Positions 55,210 through 64,000 of a stretch of DNA of 64,000 bases are shown here, piece after piece (the first letter of the stretch is position 1; the number at the start of each line of letters is the position of its first letter). Made by a program: the position numbers and the translations under genes. The DNA comes from Haliclystus octoradiatus (lineage: Eukaryota > Cnidaria > Staurozoa > Stauromedusae > Haliclystidae): positions 7,336,030 to 7,400,029 of the forward strand of contig OU744450.1 of NCBI GenBank assembly GCA_916610825.1, read 5' to 3'. The notes under the pieces were generated by a model. The model was not told where the DNA came from. It made no database searches and was given only the letters and a program-made list of their open reading frames with translations.

Positions 55210-56094
55210 TATTTTATTGTTTAAAAACTGTTAATATCGGACGTGGTTCTCTAAATGGCGGTAAAACTATATTCAACATTCATTTTCTAATCAATTTCAA
55301 AGTGTCAGTTGGTCTTGGTTTTGATTCTGGTTGGTTGTATATTTTATTGTTTAAAAACTGTTAATATCGGACGTGGTTCTCTAAATGGCGGTAAAACTAT
55401 ATTCATCATTCATTTTCTAATCAATATCAAAGTCTCAGTTGGTCTTGGTTTTGATTCTGGTTGGTTGTATATTTTATTGTTTAAAAACTGTTAATATCGG
55501 ACGTGGTTCTCTAAATGGCGGTAAAACTATATTCATCATTCATTTTCTAATCAATTTCAAAGTGTCAGTTGGTCTTGGTTTTGATTCTGGTTGGTTGTAT
55601 ATTTTATTGTTTAAAAACTGTTAATATCGGACGTGGTTCTCTAAATGGCGGTAAAACTATATTCATCATTCATTTTCTAATCAATATCAAAGTGTCAGTT
55701 GGTCTTGGTTTTGATTCTGGTTGGTTGTATATTTTATTGTTTAAAAACTCTTAATATCGGACGTGGTTCTCTAAATGGCGGTAAAACTATATTCATCATT
55801 CATTTTCTAATCAATTTCAAAGTGTCAGTTGGTCTTGGTTTTGATTCTGGTTGGTTGTATATTCTATTGTTTAAAAACTGTTAATATCGGACGTGGTTCT
55901 CTAAATGGCGGTAAAACTATATTCATCATTCATTTTCTAATCAATATCAAAGTGTCAGTTGGTCTTGGTTTTGATTCTGGTTGGTCGTATATTTTATTGT
56001 TTAAAAACTTTTAATATCGGAAGTGGTTCTCTAAATGGCGGTAAAACTATATTCATTATTCATTTTCTAATCAATATCAAAGTGTCAGTTGGTC
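55210..56094 (+). repeat. 130-bp tandem monomers, LINE-1 5' region
   Basis: Units beginning TATTTTATTGTTTAAAAACT start at 55210, 55340, 55470, 55600, 55730, 55860 and 55990, exactly 130 bases apart; the last is partial. They stop about 14 bases before the LINE-1 ATG. Alternating units differ (CAATTTCAAAG versus CAATATCAAAG), which implies growth by dimers. The short open frames in each unit are a by-product. Tandem 5' monomers act as promoters in some LINEs. Confidence 0.9.
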
Positions 56095-56107
56095 TTGAGT
56101 CATACTC

Positions 56108-56332
56108 ATGATGGCGCTTCGTTTAAATTTGTTATACCTTATTATGTACATTTTTATAATATCAAAAATGGCTGAAAAAGACTTTTATGCTGTTTCCTTA
56201 AATGCCTCTGGAAATGGTTGGAATATCCAAGGCGAAGATCATTTTAGATTAGGAGCATACCCTTATAATTATAATATATTGATAAATAACAGAAAATCTA
56301 AATTACCTAATTATAAAAATAGATATTTTTGA
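56108..56332 (+). CDS. LINE-1 leader segment, hydrophobic N-terminus
   Basis: 74 codons from the ATG at 56108 (MMALRLNLLYLIMYIFIISK, a signal-anchor-like run), ending in a TGA at 56330 that is followed by CTA. The endonuclease frame continues in the same phase directly after. In some 2A-bearing LINEs and host proteins a hydrophobic leader precedes the 2A peptide and can act as a targeting signal; here that is inference. Confidence 0.6.
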   Translation: MMALRLNLLYLIMYIFIISKMAEKDFYAVSLNASGNGWNIQGEDHFRLGAYPYNYNILINNRKSKLPNYKNRYF

Positions 56333-56335
56333 CTA
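56330..56335 (+). other. UGA-CUA, candidate stop-codon readthrough site
   Basis: TGA CTA separates two in-frame open segments of LINE-1. UGA followed by CUA is the best known readthrough context in animals and viruses. A simple nonsense mutation in this copy is the alternative. Confidence 0.4.
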
Positions 56336-56380
56336 TTGTTAATTTTACTAAGTGGAGATATTGAACTTAATCCTGGACCT
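56336..56380 (+). other. 2A-like ribosome-skipping motif
   Basis: Encodes LLILLSGDIELNPGP; the core DIELNPGP is at 56357-56380 and fits the 2A consensus D(V/I)ExNPGP exactly. 2A-like sequences are known near the N-terminus of APE-type LINE proteins of several marine invertebrates. Skipping would release the leader and start the endonuclease protein at the final proline. Confidence 0.85.
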
Positions 56381-57445
56381 ATTGTCAGTGTTACGGACAT
56401 TTTGGATGGCCGTGAAGTCTACAATAATACAAGTGGTCTAAAGATTTGTCATTTGAATACAGGGCAAGGTGGCATCCTAACCCATTTTGAACAAATTAAG
56501 ATGTTTCTCCTGGAGTGTTGTCCTGACGTTCTCTGTTTTACTGAGACTTGGTTGTCTAAAGAAATTCCAACCGGTCTTCTGTCTCTGGGTGGCTACAGTC
56601 CCCCTTTCAGGCGTGATAACAATGGCCGTTTTCATGGTAAACAAAGTATTGTTATTTATGTAAAACTTGGATTTATTTTCAAACCCAGGCTAGATTTTGA
56701 TGCTTTCGACCTTATGAGTGGTACAATCGAATTGCGTCTTCCACGTAGTCGCGAAATACTACTAATCACATGTTTCTACAGGCACCCCCAATCCCCTGTT
56801 GATTATTTAGATGAATTTTCCGATATGCTTTTACATTCAGACACATTAAATCATAAAAATATTATTATTGGTGATTTTAATATAATTATGTTCGACAACT
56901 CATCATTAACCCGTAAATTAAACTCTATCAATAAGGATGCAAGTTTTAAGCAACATATTGAATGCCCAACAAGAATTACAAATACGTCCTCTACTTGCAT
57001 TGATTTGTGCATAAGTAATTTTGATGATGACTACACGTGTGGTGCCACAGTAGACAATGTTGCTGATCACAACATGAATTTCTTTATTGTTCCTCAACGT
57101 ATCAAACCTCATTACGAGCATAAGTTCTGCCTGACCAGAAATTATAAGTCATTAAACATTGATAATTTAAATCTGGCGATAACTCTTATGAATTGGGAAT
57201 TTTTAAATATTTTTCAAACTATAAATGAAAGATATCAAGCTTGGCAGACCGTGCTTCTAGCAATCATAAATGAATTCGCTCCACTAAAAAGGATAAGAAA
57301 CAAAAACAAATGCAATACTATAATCATGGATGACACTGCAAAATTATTGAAAAATAAACGAGACAATTATTATAAGGAGTTCATCAAAACTAAAAATGGT
57401 AAATATTTTGAACTTTATAAACAGTCCAGAAACCAATTCATATAA
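56381..57445 (+). pseudogene. LINE-1 AP endonuclease, ended by an in-frame stop
   Basis: Shows KICHLNTGQGGI, DVLCFTETWLS, the catalytic IIGDFNI, TCIDLCISN and VADHNMNFF, in the usual order. A TAA at 57443-57445 is followed in the same frame by YFRLCKKNYYSDRIFACQ, the normal linker to the reverse transcriptase, so one nonsense change separates the two domains. Confidence 0.82.
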
Positions 57446-58599
57446 TATTTTAGGCTTTGTAAGAAAAACTACTATAGTGATCGAATCTTCGCATGTCAAG
57501 ATAAACCGAAAGAGATGTGGAAAATATTGAAAGAAGTTCTTCCGAATAAAACAAACAAACGTGGGATAGACACCTTAGAAATAAACAATAAAACCATTAA
57601 TAATAAACTAGAAATTGCAAATGAAATTAACAATTACTTCAGTAACATTGCAAGTAAACTGGCTTCCTCGATGCAAAATGTCCAGTATTGTCCAATTGAG
57701 TATGTCCGTGAGTATTTGTGTTTTGAAAATAGTGAACGCATTGAGCTCTTATCAAACCAATTTAGATTAAGTAAAATAGATACTAAAGATATTGAAAATA
57801 TTATAAATTCATTGCCAATGAAGCGTTCAACAGGAATTGATTATATTGAAACAAAACTTATAAAAATAATAGCGCCATCTATTGCTCCTCACTTATGTCA
57901 ACTGTTTAATTTATCATTAGAATCAGGAATCTTTCCAGAGGCTTTTAAATGTGCTAAAATAAATCCCCTTCACAAAGGTAAATCAGCTCAAGATATAAAT
58001 AATTATAGACCAATTTCTATCCTTCCTGTGATTTCAAAAATACTCGAAAAAGTAGTTCATCGACAATTTTACGATTATTTAACTGACCAACAGCTATTAT
58101 CAGGATCTCAATCTGGTTTCCGTAAACGTCATTCAACATCAAGCAGTTTACTTTCTCTCACAGAATTTTGCTTTGCAGAAATGAATAAAAAAAACATAAT
58201 TGGAGTAATAAGTTTGGATTTACGTAAAGCTTTTGATACTGTTAACCATAATATTCTACTAACAAAACTTAAAATGTATGGATGTGATCAAAGCAGTTTA
58301 AACTGGTTTACAACTTACCTTTGTGATAGGAAACAACTAGTATTAAACAATGGAGTGTCATCGAACATATGTACTGTGGAGTGTGGTGTTCCCCAGGGTT
58401 CGATATTAGGTCCACTTTTATTTTTAATTTACATTAATGACATTGTTAGTTCAGTAGATTTGTGCTCAATAAATCTTTACGCTGACGATACAATCATTTA
58501 TTATGCAGGCAAATCTAATGAACTAGGAAAAGTATATATATGGCTTTGCTCTAATAAACTAAGTCTAAACGTAAATAAAACAAACTGTATGACAATCGG
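57446..58599 (+). pseudogene. LINE-1 reverse transcriptase, N-terminal part, cut by the hAT element
   Basis: Has NNYRPISILPVISKILEKVV, SGFRKRHSTSSSLLSL, LDLRKAFDTVNHN, VPQGSILGPLLFLIYINDIV and LYADDTIIYY. The frame is open up to the hAT insertion at CMTIG and closes inside that element. The same region in copy A is uninterrupted. Confidence 0.88.
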
Positions 58600-60341
58600 C
58601 AGGGGCGGATCCAGCTGAAAATCTGACTGGTGCTCAAAGGGGACAATGAAGGGGCGAAGCCCCGTCATCTAGGGGGGTCCGGGGGCATGCCCCCCCGGGA
58701 AAATTTTGGTATTCAAAAGCTAATGAAGGGCTGTAACACCACTTTCGTAACTCCATCAGCAATATTTCAACGTAATTATAAAGCTTAGATGATCAAATTT
58801 TACACCATCAAATAAATAAACACAATAAAAACAAAGAAAAAATTAAAAATGTATTTTATTGAAAATAAAAACATCTTGTGCTTAATTAGATCTGCATGCA
58901 CTCAGACAGGCTATACAGCATACATTATGAATAAAACGTTTCAAATGCGAAATAATTAACAATTACTTAAATTCAAATAAGCTGTTTAGACATCATCATC
59001 ATTAGTAATAATTGTAAAACAAAAAGTTATATAAATCTTCTGATGTTTAAAATTGTAATTATTACATCCAGTTGTAAAAGGTTTTGAATGCATGTACACA
59101 AATGAATTATAGGGGCAATCCATCAACATCTGAATAGACGTTCTACAAAAAAGGAATGGAAAACAGATGTATTTTCCCTGTCACTAGACATCAGCAAAAC
59201 AGCAAGCCTACCCTGGGCTGGGTCTACCAACAGGCGACAGCGGCGCAAATGGAAGGGTTTGCAGCCAATCATTATTCATTCAGGCTGGAATTATGTCAAT
59301 GTGTTATCGTAAGATCATCTGAATATGTGTGCTGAAACTAAATGGACATAATGATACAATAATTTATTAGGCCTGTAAAAGTAGGCCTATTTATCAGGCC
59401 TTAAGGACCTTTGCTGGAAACGAGAAGAGGATCCACAACCAAAATATGTAAATACAGATCTCAAACATACCGTACTCGGCTACAATAAAATATTGAAACC
59501 AGTGAATTTAAAGCCAAAATAAAGACTACTAACTTTTAATCTACTAACCTCTTGTGATAATGCATGCAATAGCGCTTCCAATTTTTGATAGGAAAATGAG
59601 TTCTTCTTGCAATTCTGCGAATTTTATTTACATTCTCAAACTTCTTGTTTCCTTGTGCTGATTTTTTACATTGAAAAGTTGATAATAAGTCTTGAATCAG
59701 CTAGCTTTTGTCGACTGGAACTTTCTTCTTTAAATTACATGTTAAATTGTCAATATAGAGCAGATTCTGTAATAGCGCAGCAAGATAATGTTAAGCTTTC
59801 CTAGACGCCATGCTTGCAAAGGTGGAAGGCATAAACAACTTGACTTGATTAGACTTGATAAGTTAACACGAAGTTGAGAACAACACAGTCGGACTTTGTA
59901 TTGTACTTGATTACTTGACGTCATTCTAATTCTAGCACTAAAAAAAGCAATAAAGGTGCTCACTGGTGCTCACTGGTGCTCAAATTCCTGAGATTCCTAA
60001 TTTAGAGAATATGATTGGTTGAAACGATTGGGCGAAAGCGAGAATGGAATGTTGATTGTTCTGACTGGTGCTCAAAGACGACATACGATTGGCTTTTAGA
60101 TTTCCAGGGGTGCTCAGCCCTTGTTGCTGATTGGAAGATTGCTTTGAATCATTGATCCAATGAAATGGTTCACTGAGAGAGTTCGGGACTGCTATCAGCA
60201 GTAAAATATGGCAAATGCAAAAATAACTGAAATCCTTCCGTTTCTATGGCAATATCAAATTACGTCATTGCGGTAACATCACAGCTTTGAAAATCTGACT
60301 GGTGCTCAAGCACCTTTTGCCCCCCCTTGGATCCGCGCCTG
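58600..60341. mobile_element. non-autonomous hAT element inserted in LINE-1
   Basis: Ends CAGGGGCGGATCCA (58600) and TGGATCCGCGCCTG (60341) are inverted repeats of hAT type. The 8-base target duplication ACAATCGG (58592-58599 and 60342-60349) is perfect, and copy A shows the single-copy empty site. At 1742 bp it has no transposase frame. The word CTGGTGCTCA recurs near both ends and in a small cluster at 59958-59990, perhaps subterminal binding sites. Confidence 0.92.
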
Positions 60342-61017
60342 ACAATCGGCACGGAACAAAAGCTTAATTATTCAAATCGATTAAACATAAAAATTAATAA
60401 TATTGAAATTAAAACCACAAACGTACTAGATTATCTAGGAATAAAAGTTGATGAAAATTTAAACTTTAATTCACACATAGACACAGTCGTTGGAAAAATC
60501 AACAGAGGCTTGGGTGTACTGAGATATGTATCAGAATTTTTACCTCTAATTTCCAGAAAACTTTTATTTAATAGCATTGTCCTGCCTCATTTTGATATTT
60601 GTGCTGTTTTATGGGGGGGGGGGGGGCTGTAAACAAGAACATCTAACTCGCCTCCAGAGATTACAAAACAGAGGATTACGGACAATACTTCGTTGTGGCT
60701 ACAGGACTTCCATCTCCGAAATGCTCAATAAAACGGAGATCATGAGCGTTAAAAACAGAATCACGTTTTATCAACTTTCAATGGTTCATAAAATAAAGTT
60801 TCAATTAGCTCCTCAAAAAATTGCCACTTTATTTTCATGTCCTAATTCAACCAAAACTCGCTCTTTTGCTCACAATAACATATACAACGACAAATGCCAC
60901 AGTCATTCATTTAAATCAGCTGGTATTCACAAATTGAATCAACAAGCCTCCTGGATAAAAGAAGTAGCTAACAGAACAACATATATACATAATTTGAAGA
61001 AAACATTAATTAAATAA
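60342..61017 (+). pseudogene. LINE-1 reverse transcriptase, C-terminal part
   Basis: Continues after the hAT element with NVLDYLGIKVDENLNFNSHI and runs to IHNLKKTLIK. A run of 14 G at 60613-60626 (seven in copy A at 15301-15307) shifts the frame, so this part is also broken. Confidence 0.85.
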
Positions 61018-61263
61018 TATATATCTTATGTAAATTTGTATACTTTTTATAAATGTAAAATTTCCTAATACTGTACTAACATTTTATTCTAAAATATTAT
61101 ATTGTATGCATTTTGTAATCAGCCCTGTGAAAACAAGCCTAGTATGGCTTACCAGGCCCTGAATAAATGATGATGATGATGATGATGATGAAAGAGTGTC
61201 CCAAATTTTGTGAATAGATGGCTCTGGGCGCAGTACCTGAAGCACACAGCGACTGTCAAATTT

Positions 61264-61678
61264 TCATATACTGCAGACTGATGATTTCAAACCTCCTATA
61301 AAACTGCTAACCAGATATTCTTCTAATTTTTCTTCATCTGTCTTTGTGTATGATTTCAATGTAGTAACTTGTTCTTCAAATCCGTGAAGGATGTATCCTG
61401 CTTGTAGACTCACCGTCAAAACGTAAACTTGGTAAACAGTAGCTGAATCAAAAAACTCCGTACTGACAACCAGCACGCTAAAATTTGACGGAAGTTCAGC
61501 AACCACGTATCAAAATTCTGTCAGTATATCCTGATTCTAGAGCATAATAAGATTCATCTTCTTGAACAACCGACATTGAATTAGCTACTGCGTTATTGAT
61601 TGCGGGGTCACTTATTGTAGGATATCTTATAACTCTAAATAGGTGATCTTCTAGGGGTAATGGTAATCTTGAGCTCAC
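61264..61678 (-). pseudogene. unrecognised coding remnant, copy B
   Basis: Same two overlapping frames as at 15941-16358, with few substitutions. Retention in both copies shows that the frame offset is older than the duplication, or is a genuine exon boundary. Confidence 0.35.
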
Positions 61679-62848
61679 ACAAGAAAATAGATATTAATAG
61701 TAGTATAATGATAAGACAAAACGGGGTTAACTCAAAATAAGGATATCATAATATCAGCTGTCTGATCAGGAGGCTGATTAATATTTAATCTACTGCAAGG
61801 CTAAGGGCGAGGTAGAAGGCTAAATGCGCTACTTCACCTTCTAAATAATCTTAATTTTGCTCATGACAACATCAATTTTACAATGGAAGAATAATCCAAT
61901 AATAACCAGGTTTCTTTTCTAGGAGTGCTATTTCAAAAAGCTGGTGAGCAAGTGACCTGTTCTATCCATAAAAACATCAACTAATACAGGTGTGATGTCA
62001 TACTACAAAGCAACATACATCATCGCTACAGGAGCTGACTTTTAAAAATAGTGCTAAATCGTGCATTCCAACTGTGTTCGACTGAATAACTGTTTAACTT
62101 AGAATGTAAGTACATAATCAGTACTTTCAGGCTTCTTAAATATCCAGCTAGTCATTCAAACAGATTTAAGCCTGCTTCAATTTTAATTATTTTCATAATT
62201 TTATTAAGACCCCACTAAAACCCTTGTATTTCAGCCTTTCAGAATTGCAACCGGGTACCTTTCTTCCTTAATTCTATGCCATAAATAGATCTTAAAATCT
62301 TTGTAAACCCTAAGGCTAGGGTTATATGGACGCACCAAACTCAATTCGAATTAGGTGCGACACCGAATAGCATTAAATTCACATTTGGGGTTATACAAAC
62401 GAACCGAATGTCGAAGATCTTTAAAAACTGGCCAAAATGTCACATGATAGGAAGTAATTTTCTTGCAATTATACCGCATGGCTTGAAACTAGAGTGTTTT
62501 GTTTGCATTATTTTTCATTTTCAGCGATTTTTTCGTTCTATTTTGCCTATCAATAGTTTGAAACTTGTATGAAGTAGTAATCTCAAAGGTTTGCAAGCAT
62601 TTTTACGGGAGACAGTTTTTGTTGTAACAAGGCATAGTTCTCAGAGCAAATTAAATGCGAATTTCCATCAAAATGACATATTATGATAAAAGCGACCCCA
62701 ATTCTAGTGCTGATGTATTGTGATTGACTAAAATGAAACGATTTTAAATGTTTTAAATCATGATTTTGGAAAACATCAGCTTCTCGGTCAGCCATCTTTC
62801 AATCATATGAACAAGTCACCATAACAACTTCCCAAAAGCGATGTTCTT

Positions 62849-64000
62849 TGTGTATGTATGTATCTATGTATTTTATTTGTCAACAATGGTGACAGGCAAA
62901 TACAGGGAAACTTGTGGTTCCCACTTATGTAAAGCCGTTAAAAAAGTTAAGATATGTTATTAAGATAAAAGTTTTACAAACAAAAATTGCTACTCAAATA
63001 TTTAAAAGGCATTTAGAACTATCTAGCTAAGTTAAAAAGGTTATAAGATAAAATTTAAAGGTTACGACATTTGTACTAAAGTATTTACAAGGCATTTAGA
63101 TCTATGCTAGCTAAAGAACGTTTGAATGCTGGCACTGTCTTTGAAGTAACACATTTCTCTGGCAGAGAATTCCACCAAGGTATGACGCGATTGCAAAAGT
63201 CATTTTGAATGGATTTAAACTTGGGGATTGATTTTGATTTTAATTTGTACGAGTTTCCTCTCATGTTGTATTTATTTATATCAAAATCGCAAAGCTTATT
63301 TATGTCTAAATCGACCATATTATGGGTTATTTTAAACATAAAAATTAAATCATTTTCAATTCTACTAGTTTCCAACGATTCAAGATTGTAATATTTTAGT
63401 CTTTCAGGATATGACTTGTAATACAAACTGTCTACTCTTGAAGGGTTCATTTTTCTTGTTAAATGCCTTTGAACTTTCTCTATTGTAACAATATCTCTTT
63501 GAAGACAGGGATTCCACACTGGTGAAACCGTTTCCAGCAGTGGGCGTACATATGTTTTGTAGGCTTTGACTAGTAATTCGGGATTACGACAGGTGAAACA
63601 TTTTAATATTAAATAAAGTCTTGCGTATGCTTTAGATGCAATCATTGAGCAATGAGAAGATGACTTTAAATCTGAAGTGAGGATAACTCCAAGGTCTTTG
63701 ATCTTATTGACAGGTTGTAAATAGTGTCCAGATAAGTTGTAATCACATGAAGGTATTTTCATGTTTCCTACACTAAAGACTGAGCATTTTTCAAACGCGA
63801 TACGTAGCTGCCACTTTTCTGACCATTGACAAAGGTTTTCTATGCTGTTAGATAAATCAGAGTTAACGTTTGCTGTACTTCTGCAAGAGAATATCTTTGC
63901 ATCATCAGCGAATAATTTAATTTGACAATCTGTGATAATGTCATTAATAAATAAAATAAATAAGAGTGGTCCAATCACAGAACCTTGCAGTACTCCGCTG
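62849..64000 (-). mobile_element. LINE-2 family, 3' part (copy B, runs off the window)
   Basis: The (TACA)n tail is at about 62849-62872. The C-terminal and reverse transcriptase region (63085-63978) is open from PLLFILFINDI through LFADDAKIF to SIDLNAL. It lacks the stop seen in copy A and carries a four-codon deletion before the FADD motif. The rest lies beyond the window. Confidence 0.88.
63085..64000 (-). CDS. LINE-2 reverse transcriptase, copy B (partial)
   Basis: Open frame with IKLFADDAKIFSCRSTANVN, the linker CSVFSVGNMKIPSCDYNLSG (interrupted in copy A) and the C-terminal domain. Four residues (CVED in copy A) are missing between the strand before FADD and INDII, so activity is doubtful even though the frame is open. 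The N-terminus lies outside the window. Confidence 0.85.
   Translation of the reverse strand, partial: SGVLQGSVIGPLLFILFINDIITDCQIKLFADDAKIFSCRSTANVNSDLSNSIENLCQWSEKWQLRIAFEKCSVFSVGNMKIPSCDYNLSGHYLQPVNKIKDLGVILTSDLKSSSHCSMIASKAYARLYLILKCFTCRNPELLVKAYKTYVRPLLETVSPVWNPCLQRDIVTIEKVQRHLTRKMNPSRVDSLYYKSYPERLKYYNLESLETSRIENDLIFMFKITHNMVDLDINKLCDFDINKYNMRGNSYKLKSKSIPKFKSIQNDFCNRVIPWWNSLPEKCVTSKTVPAFKRSLASIDLNAL

Larger units (their letters stand above)
55210..61193 (+). mobile_element. LINE-1 family, full-length copy interrupted by a hAT element (copy B)
   Basis: Order: 5' monomers, hydrophobic leader, 2A-like motif, AP endonuclease, reverse transcriptase, 3' end with AGCCCTGTGAAAACAAGCC and a (GAT)n tail. 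Interrupted at 58600-60341 by a hAT element. Clade: CR1/L2-like by the YRPIS..ISKILEKVV and YADDT contexts. Confidence 0.88.
57775..64000. repeat. segmental duplication, copy B
   Basis: Direct-orientation counterpart of 14214-18681. It contains the extra hAT element and lacks the Polinton. Small differences are scattered through it, e.g. a 12-base in-frame gap in the LINE-2 reverse transcriptase near 63930. It continues beyond the window, and its left part (55210-57774) would match DNA to the left of the Polinton if the insertion model is right. Confidence 0.9.

Noticed and set aside
55309-56014. series of identical 61-codon frames
   Set aside because: They are the 130-base monomers read in one frame; the repeat, not a gene family, accounts for them.
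1-64000. CRISPR arrays, rRNA genes, bacterial operons
   Set aside because: No regularly spaced short repeats of CRISPR type, no rRNA-like conserved blocks, and the gene structure is eukaryotic.

Overview
The window is AT-rich metazoan nuclear DNA with spliceosomal introns. It carries a Polinton (Maverick), two APE-type LINE families, hAT transposons, a tRNA-derived SINE and many inverted-repeat MITEs. This mix, especially a LINE with a 2A-like peptide, suggests a marine invertebrate, but the species cannot be fixed from the sequence.

Layout. 1-14213: the right-hand part of a Polinton that looks largely whole (about one evident break). It encodes a cysteine protease, major and minor capsid proteins, a chromodomain integrase, a packaging ATPase, zinc-finger segments, a family-B DNA polymerase and several unassigned proteins. 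It ends in tandem-repeat-rich DNA and appears to have inserted into a LINE (LINE-1) at the hexamer AATAGA. 14214-18681 is the rest of LINE-1, a unique stretch and part of a second LINE (LINE-2, minus strand). The same block recurs in the same orientation at 57775-64000, so this is a segmental duplication (or unmerged haplotype) that differs by the Polinton in one copy and a 1742-bp hAT element in the other. 16979-22035 is a TIR-bounded DNA element with LINE-2 inside it, followed by 160-bp tandem repeats.

23767-36759 holds the host genes, both split into short exons that a plain ORF scan misses. One is a minus-strand DUF4806-type gene (last exons 25243 to 23767). The other is a plus-strand gene for a coiled-coil protein (exons from 29867 to a stop at 36759), with three SINE copies in its introns. 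37423-42846 is mostly mobile debris: a SINE, a LINE fragment and three inverted-repeat elements, one with arms of about 200 bp. 43486-44814 is an intact single-exon minus-strand gene for a secreted protein of unknown function. 47074-50370 is a decayed hAT transposon with recognisable TIRs and 8-bp target duplications. 50371-55209 holds nothing I can name.

55210-61193 is the longer LINE-1 copy: seven 130-bp 5' monomers, a hydrophobic leader, an in-frame UGA-CUA, a 2A-like motif (DIELNPGP), endonuclease and reverse transcriptase. It is interrupted by a hAT element whose empty site is preserved in the other duplicate.

The most noteworthy signals are the UGA-CUA plus 2A arrangement in LINE-1, a perfect p53-family-type response element in the divergent Polinton promoter, the two hidden host genes, the orphan secreted protein and the nested insertions that order events in time.
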